A stretch of DNA of 64,000 nucleotides from CAYYYP01 sp964475985 (GTDB lineage Bacteria; Bdellovibrionota; UBA1018; CAYHWW01), in NCBI GenBank assembly GCA_964475985.1, contig CAYYYP010000011.1:1-64000 (forward strand), read 5' to 3'. Below are positions 60,836 through 64,000 of the stretch, in pieces (within the stretch, counting starts at the first letter, position 1; every line of letters begins with the position of its first letter). Under the pieces are notes generated by a model. That model worked only from the letters and a program-made list of their open reading frames with translations. It was not told the DNA's origin and ran no database searches. The position numbers and the translations under genes were made by a program.

Positions 60836-61731
60836 GATGGTGGGTAGATTTCCGCCAAAGCCGCTTCCAGGGTTTCAAAACGAAAACGAAATCCTTCCGT
60901 AGTAGCACGTTTTGGAGTCACCCGTTGGCTCGCTAGAATCATCGTGGCCATTTCACCCATAAGGATTTTTAGCGCAAAAGCCGGAATTTTTCCCAGCACG
61001 GGTAACTTCCTGGCCTCGGCGAGCTTTTTCGTAAAGTTCAGATTGGTTTCGGGGTTCGGCGCCGTGAGATTGTAGGCGCCATGGGCATTTTGATTGATGA
61101 GGGCGTATTCAATAAATCCAACCACATCATTTATGTGAGCCCAACTCATCCATTGATTCCCGGTCCCTAAGGTTACGGGTTGCATTTTAGCGAGCGCTCC
61201 ACCATCCGGGCCTAAAACAATTCCGTTTCGAAGCAGGACAATCCTTACGTTAAGGGCTTTGGCTTTAAGGGCCGCGGCTTCCCAGTCGTCCGTAACTTTC
61301 GCTAAAAACCCCGCGCCTGCAATGCTATCTTCCGTTAAAATTTTATCGCCGGCATCTCCATAAATCCCAATGGCCGATGCGTTCAGTAATGTAGAAGGCC
61401 TTTCGCCCGGAGGAAGCAGGGCTAAGGCTTCAACAATTTGCCTCGTGGTTCCAATGCGAGAGTCATAAATATTTCGTTTTCGTTTTTCCGTCCACCGCCC
61501 CTGTGCAACGGGGGCGCCCGCCAAGTGAATAACGGCATCCATGCCCTTGAAAATAGTTTTCAGATTTTCAGCCGCATTTTTGCCCGTCGGCCATTCTTGA
61601 GCTGCGCAAGGCAAACTAGCGGCGTCCGTAGCTTTTCGCACCATAGCCGTAACGGAATGTCCTTTTTGAAGGAGATGATTCAGTAAGGGCTGCCCAATAA
61701 AACCAGTTGCGCCCGTAAGTATGATTTTCAT
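60832..61731 (-). CDS. TIGR01777-family NAD(P)-dependent epimerase/oxidoreductase
   Basis: 299 residues. Rossmann motif TGATGFIGQPLLNHLL at the N-terminus, the family-specific IYDSRIGTTRQIVEAL, the SAIGIYGDAGD active-site region, WMSWAHINDVVGFIEY, and GEMATMILASQRVTPKR at the C-terminus. Physiological substrate unknown. Paired with the photolyase gene in many bacteria; here the coding ends overlap by 4 bp. Confidence 0.87.
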   Translation of the reverse strand: MKIILTGATGFIGQPLLNHLLQKGHSVTAMVRKATDAASLPCAAQEWPTGKNAAENLKTIFKGMDAVIHLAGAPVAQGRWTEKRKRNIYDSRIGTTRQIVEALALLPPGERPSTLLNASAIGIYGDAGDKILTEDSIAGAGFLAKVTDDWEAAALKAKALNVRIVLLRNGIVLGPDGGALAKMQPVTLGTGNQWMSWAHINDVVGFIEYALINQNAHGAYNLTAPNPETNLNFTKKLAEARKLPVLGKIPAFALKILMGEMATMILASQRVTPKRATTEGFRFRFETLEAALAEIYPPS

Positions 61732-61820
61732 GAAGTTCTCCCATCGATGCGGCTTTAAACATTAGGTTATGCTCGGCCCTTGTCAAACCTTTCTCGGTGA
61801 TCGGCGCTAGGAGGATGAAG

Positions 61821-62837
61821 ATGCCTCTGTTAGGCTTATCGCGCATGTTTAGCATCGAACACGGAAAATCTGCATTAGTCCTTGCTCCCATGGAAGGCGT
61901 CACGGACGCCCCCATGCGCACTTTGCTTTCTGAGCGTGGTGGGCTCACCCATTGTGTTTCGGAGTTTTTCCGCGTTTCGGAAAATGTGCCTTCAAAAAGG
62001 GCGCTTTTAAAGCATATGCCAGAGCTAATAAACGGCGGAGTTACGGCATCAGGTGTTTCGGTACAGATGCAACTTTTGGGAGGGCACGCCGAGCGTTTAG
62101 CCCTCACTGCCAAACTTGCCGTAGAGTCAGGATCACCCGGGATCGATCTTAATTTTGGTTGCCCAGCTCCCATCGTAAATCGCAATGATGGAGGTGCTGC
62201 GCTTTTAAAATACCCGGCGCGCATAAAGGAAATCGTAAGTGCAGTGAGAGAAGCGGTTCCTAAGTCCGCTCCCGTTTCGGTGAAACTCAGGCTTGGGTTT
62301 GAGTCAATGGAAGATATTTATACCAACGCGGTTATGGCAGAGGCCGGCGGCGCCACTTGGCTTACGATTCATGCCCGCACTAAAACTCAAGGGTATCGTC
62401 CACCCGCCTATTGGGAATACATCGCCGAAACTAAAAAGCGGGTCTCTATACCGGTGGTGGCGAACGGAGATATTTGGGATTTAGAGGGCTTCAAACGCTG
62501 CCGAGATATTACAGGTTGCGAGCATTTCATGGTGGGCAGGGGAGTGCTGGTGAATCCATCGTTGCCCCATCAAATCGCTCGCGAACTTGGCTTGCCCGCA
62601 ACTCCGCTTCAGGAAACGAGCGATTGGAAGGAGCCTAGGGATTGGGAGAAAATATTTGAGCGCTTCTCAAGGCTTTGTGACCCGCACGCGGAAAACCCGC
62701 ATTATAACCTCTGTCGTTTAAAACAGTGGTTAAACCTAGTTTCCTATCGTCAGGAATTGCCCTGGTTTAAAGCACTCAAACGAACCCAGTTCCTTGGCGA
62801 GTTTTTTAGCTTTCTTTCCGCGAATCCGGGCGCGTAA
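61821..62837 (+). CDS. dus: tRNA-dihydrouridine synthase
   Basis: About 338 residues. VLAPMEGVTDAPMRTLL, the tRNA-binding DLNFGCPAPIVNRNDGGAAL (catalytic Cys), TIHARTKTQGY, and GRGVLVNPSLPHQIA are typical FMN-dependent Dus features. It reduces uridine to dihydrouridine in the D loop of tRNAs. AGGAGG lies 6 bases before ATG 61821; starts at 61797 and 61815 are too close to it. Subfamily (DusA, B or C) not decided. Confidence 0.88.
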   Translation: MPLLGLSRMFSIEHGKSALVLAPMEGVTDAPMRTLLSERGGLTHCVSEFFRVSENVPSKRALLKHMPELINGGVTASGVSVQMQLLGGHAERLALTAKLAVESGSPGIDLNFGCPAPIVNRNDGGAALLKYPARIKEIVSAVREAVPKSAPVSVKLRLGFESMEDIYTNAVMAEAGGATWLTIHARTKTQGYRPPAYWEYIAETKKRVSIPVVANGDIWDLEGFKRCRDITGCEHFMVGRGVLVNPSLPHQIARELGLPATPLQETSDWKEPRDWEKIFERFSRLCDPHAENPHYNLCRLKQWLNLVSYRQELPWFKALKRTQFLGEFFSFLSANPGA

Positions 62838-63084
62838 TGCGTTCCTTTAAATTCATGACGGAGAGAAATGCCGATACCGGTAGGATAAGATTCACAAAAA
62901 GCAGGCACAAAATGAATTGCGGAACGCTCATCTGCTGCTGATTTAAAAAATAGCCAAAAATCACAAGGAAACTCATGGCAAAATGCAGGCAGACCTGGGG
63001 TAACGAACCGTAGACTGCACGGAGATGAAAAGAATCCGAAGCAGAATCCCGGGTAATCGTTGCACGATCCCAGAGATGGTGCAT
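62806..63084 (-). CDS. Small hypothetical membrane protein
   Basis: 92 residues with two hydrophobic helices (LHFAMSFLVIFGYFL and FILCLLFVNLILPVSAFL). The ribosome-binding signal is weak and its end overlaps the dus gene by 32 bp in the opposite direction. Plausible because of the helices, otherwise unsupported. Confidence 0.4.
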   Translation of the reverse strand: MHHLWDRATITRDSASDSFHLRAVYGSLPQVCLHFAMSFLVIFGYFLNQQQMSVPQFILCLLFVNLILPVSAFLSVMNLKERITRPDSRKES

Positions 63085-63382
63085 TACGGGTGCGTTATCA
63101 AAAATAGAAAAAGCAAGTTGATCAAGCCCTGGAATGGCGATTTCAAAGTGATCTCTTTTGGTGGGGCAATGGGCTACCTCATAACGGCATTTTTCCCGAT
63201 CAAGAGCTTGGTAAAGTTGGTGCCTGGGTACTTTAATCTTCCATGAATAAAAAATAGGCCGCCTCCTTGGCTGCTGGTGAATAGACTTTCAGTTTCGCAT
63301 GTTTTCCGAGCGGAATCAAAAAAATGCAGAAATAACGCTTGATGTTGTTTCGTAAGAAAGTGCACTCTTTACCGTATCCAAT

Positions 63383-63847
63383 ATGAATCATGATTTTGAA
63401 GTATGGCTGGTATCTATGGTTTCTGAATCGCCCTGGCAGTTATTGGCCTTATTTGGCATTTTATTCGTTTTGGGCGAGGTGTTTGTGAGCGGTTTTTTCA
63501 TGCTGCCCATCGGTTTGGCGTTTTTACTCACAGCCGTATTCTCCCTTTGGGTTAAAAATTGGGCAGTACTTCTTGCCGTGTTGGCCGTTCTCCAGGTGGC
63601 GTTATTTCTTTTTTTTCAAAGAACTTTTAAAAAGAAGGATCGTCCGGCTCCGGCCTTGAATGCCGAGGGCATGATTGGCGCGGAGTGCGAAGTCACGGAA
63701 GAGATTCCCATAGAGGGATTAGGTTACGTCAAGCTTTACGGTGATCGTTGGCAAGCAAAAAGTCCCGCAACGACAATCCTGAAAAAAGGTGAGAAGGTCA
63801 TCATCGTTGGCCTTGACGGCAATAAAGTGATCGTAAAGCACAAGTAA
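63383..63847 (+). CDS. NfeD-like membrane protein
   Basis: 154 residues: three hydrophobic helices (WQLLALFGILFVLGEVFVSG, then LPIGLAFLLTAVFSLWV and LLAVLAVLQVALFLF) followed by a C-terminal OB-like beta domain (MIGAECEVTEEIPIEG, GYVKLYGDRWQAKSP, GEKVIIVGLDGNKVIVK). NfeD proteins work with SPFH partners; the next gene begins such a partner 38 bp away. Confidence 0.83.
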   Translation: MNHDFEVWLVSMVSESPWQLLALFGILFVLGEVFVSGFFMLPIGLAFLLTAVFSLWVKNWAVLLAVLAVLQVALFLFFQRTFKKKDRPAPALNAEGMIGAECEVTEEIPIEGLGYVKLYGDRWQAKSPATTILKKGEKVIIVGLDGNKVIVKHK

Positions 63848-63885
63848 CAAAAGCAGTGAACGATCGGTAGAAAAGGAAATTTGAA

Positions 63886-64000
63886 ATGGAAATTACGCTT
63901 ATCGTCGGTGGAGCCCTCGTTCTTTTTGCCATGGTGGTGTTGGGTAAAGGCATTCGGGTTGTGCAACAGAGCGAATGCATCCTCATTGAACGACTTGGCA
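63886..64000 (+). CDS. Start of SPFH/band-7 (stomatin-like) protein, cut by window edge
   Basis: The open frame from ATG 63886, with AAAAGGA upstream, encodes an N-terminal membrane helix (ITLIVGGALVLFAMVVLG) followed by IRVVQQSECILIERLG, the typical entry of QmcA/stomatin-type SPFH proteins. It runs off the window after 38 codons. Together with NfeD it forms the usual membrane pair. Confidence 0.75.
   Translation, partial: MEITLIVGGALVLFAMVVLGKGIRVVQQSECILIERLG

Noticed and set aside
63025..63246. 73-codon + strand ORF
   Set aside because: It overlaps the two-helix minus-strand ORF and has no domain; neither is strongly supported, the other has membrane helices.
1..64000. CRISPR arrays, rRNA genes and complete tRNA genes
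   Set aside because: No regular repeat-spacer pattern, rRNA-like conserved stretch or full cloverleaf was recognised by eye; a covariance search was not possible.

Overview
The window reads as a chromosomal segment of a Gram-negative bacterium with a periplasm, an outer membrane, Tat export, many lipoproteins and c-type cytochromes. The families present (a DUF222-like HNH endonuclease, Gly/Ser/Thr-rich LamG lipoprotein, eRF1-like protein, NrsF-like anti-sigma, LptA-like protein) would fit a Bdellovibrionota/Oligoflexia-type organism. That placement is inference; no rRNA or tRNA gene was found to anchor it. Coding density is high and start/stop overlaps of the ATGA type are common.

Layout. 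(1) 1-3970: part of a mobile element read leftwards, with a large serine recombinase cut by the window edge, small overlapping genes and a prim-pol/DUF3987 replication protein; then about 730 bp without a gene. (2) 4700-8700: lipoprotein, nitronate-monooxygenase-like enzyme, hemolysin-III/PAQR membrane protein, OsmC protein, cytochrome c. (3) 8800-24700: a molybdenum-cofactor and molybdoenzyme region. It holds a MoeB-rhodanese protein, then leftward DUF2249, DUF7009-like, mobA, moaE, moaD, moeA, a MOT1-type transporter, a moaC-moaB fusion, moaA, tatA, and the D, C, B and A genes of a type II DMSO-reductase-family enzyme, most simply a periplasm-facing nitrate reductase. Two or three unrecognised genes stand upstream. 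(4) 24700-35400: rightward, a Crp/Fnr regulator, NnrS, a DGC zinc protein, a radical SAM protein and a PAP2 protein; then an opposed PLP decarboxylase; then an outer-membrane protein, NirK fused to cytochrome c, NirV and SCO, and an opposed YceI protein. Genes for nitrate to nitrite to NO are therefore present; no NO reductase or N2O reductase is in the window. (5) 35500-37650: ECF sigma, NrsF-like anti-sigma, a tiny exported Cys-rich protein, a LuxR remnant and a VOC protein. (6) About 37900-40600: a second recombinase-bearing insertion with a ribbon-helix-helix protein and a possible terminase-small-subunit-like protein, surrounded by repeats. (7) 40700-64000: secreted proteins of unknown function, a rhomboid protease with two zinc ribbons, a gene split by an in-frame stop, a 1145-residue HEAT-repeat protein, an HNH endonuclease, a LamG lipoprotein, then housekeeping-type genes (hydrolase, photolyase, TIGR01777 oxidoreductase, Dus, NfeD and the beginning of an SPFH protein).

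How it works together: regions 3 and 4 look like one respiratory island. A Crp/Fnr regulator with an altered recognition helix stands beside one TATGA-N6-TCATA dyad, and the same dyad occurs upstream of the nirK operon, so it probably controls both halves. The island makes its own cofactor, imports molybdate, and carries its own chaperone and a TatA. The two truncated or boundary genes (1-724 and 63886-64000) run off the window ends.
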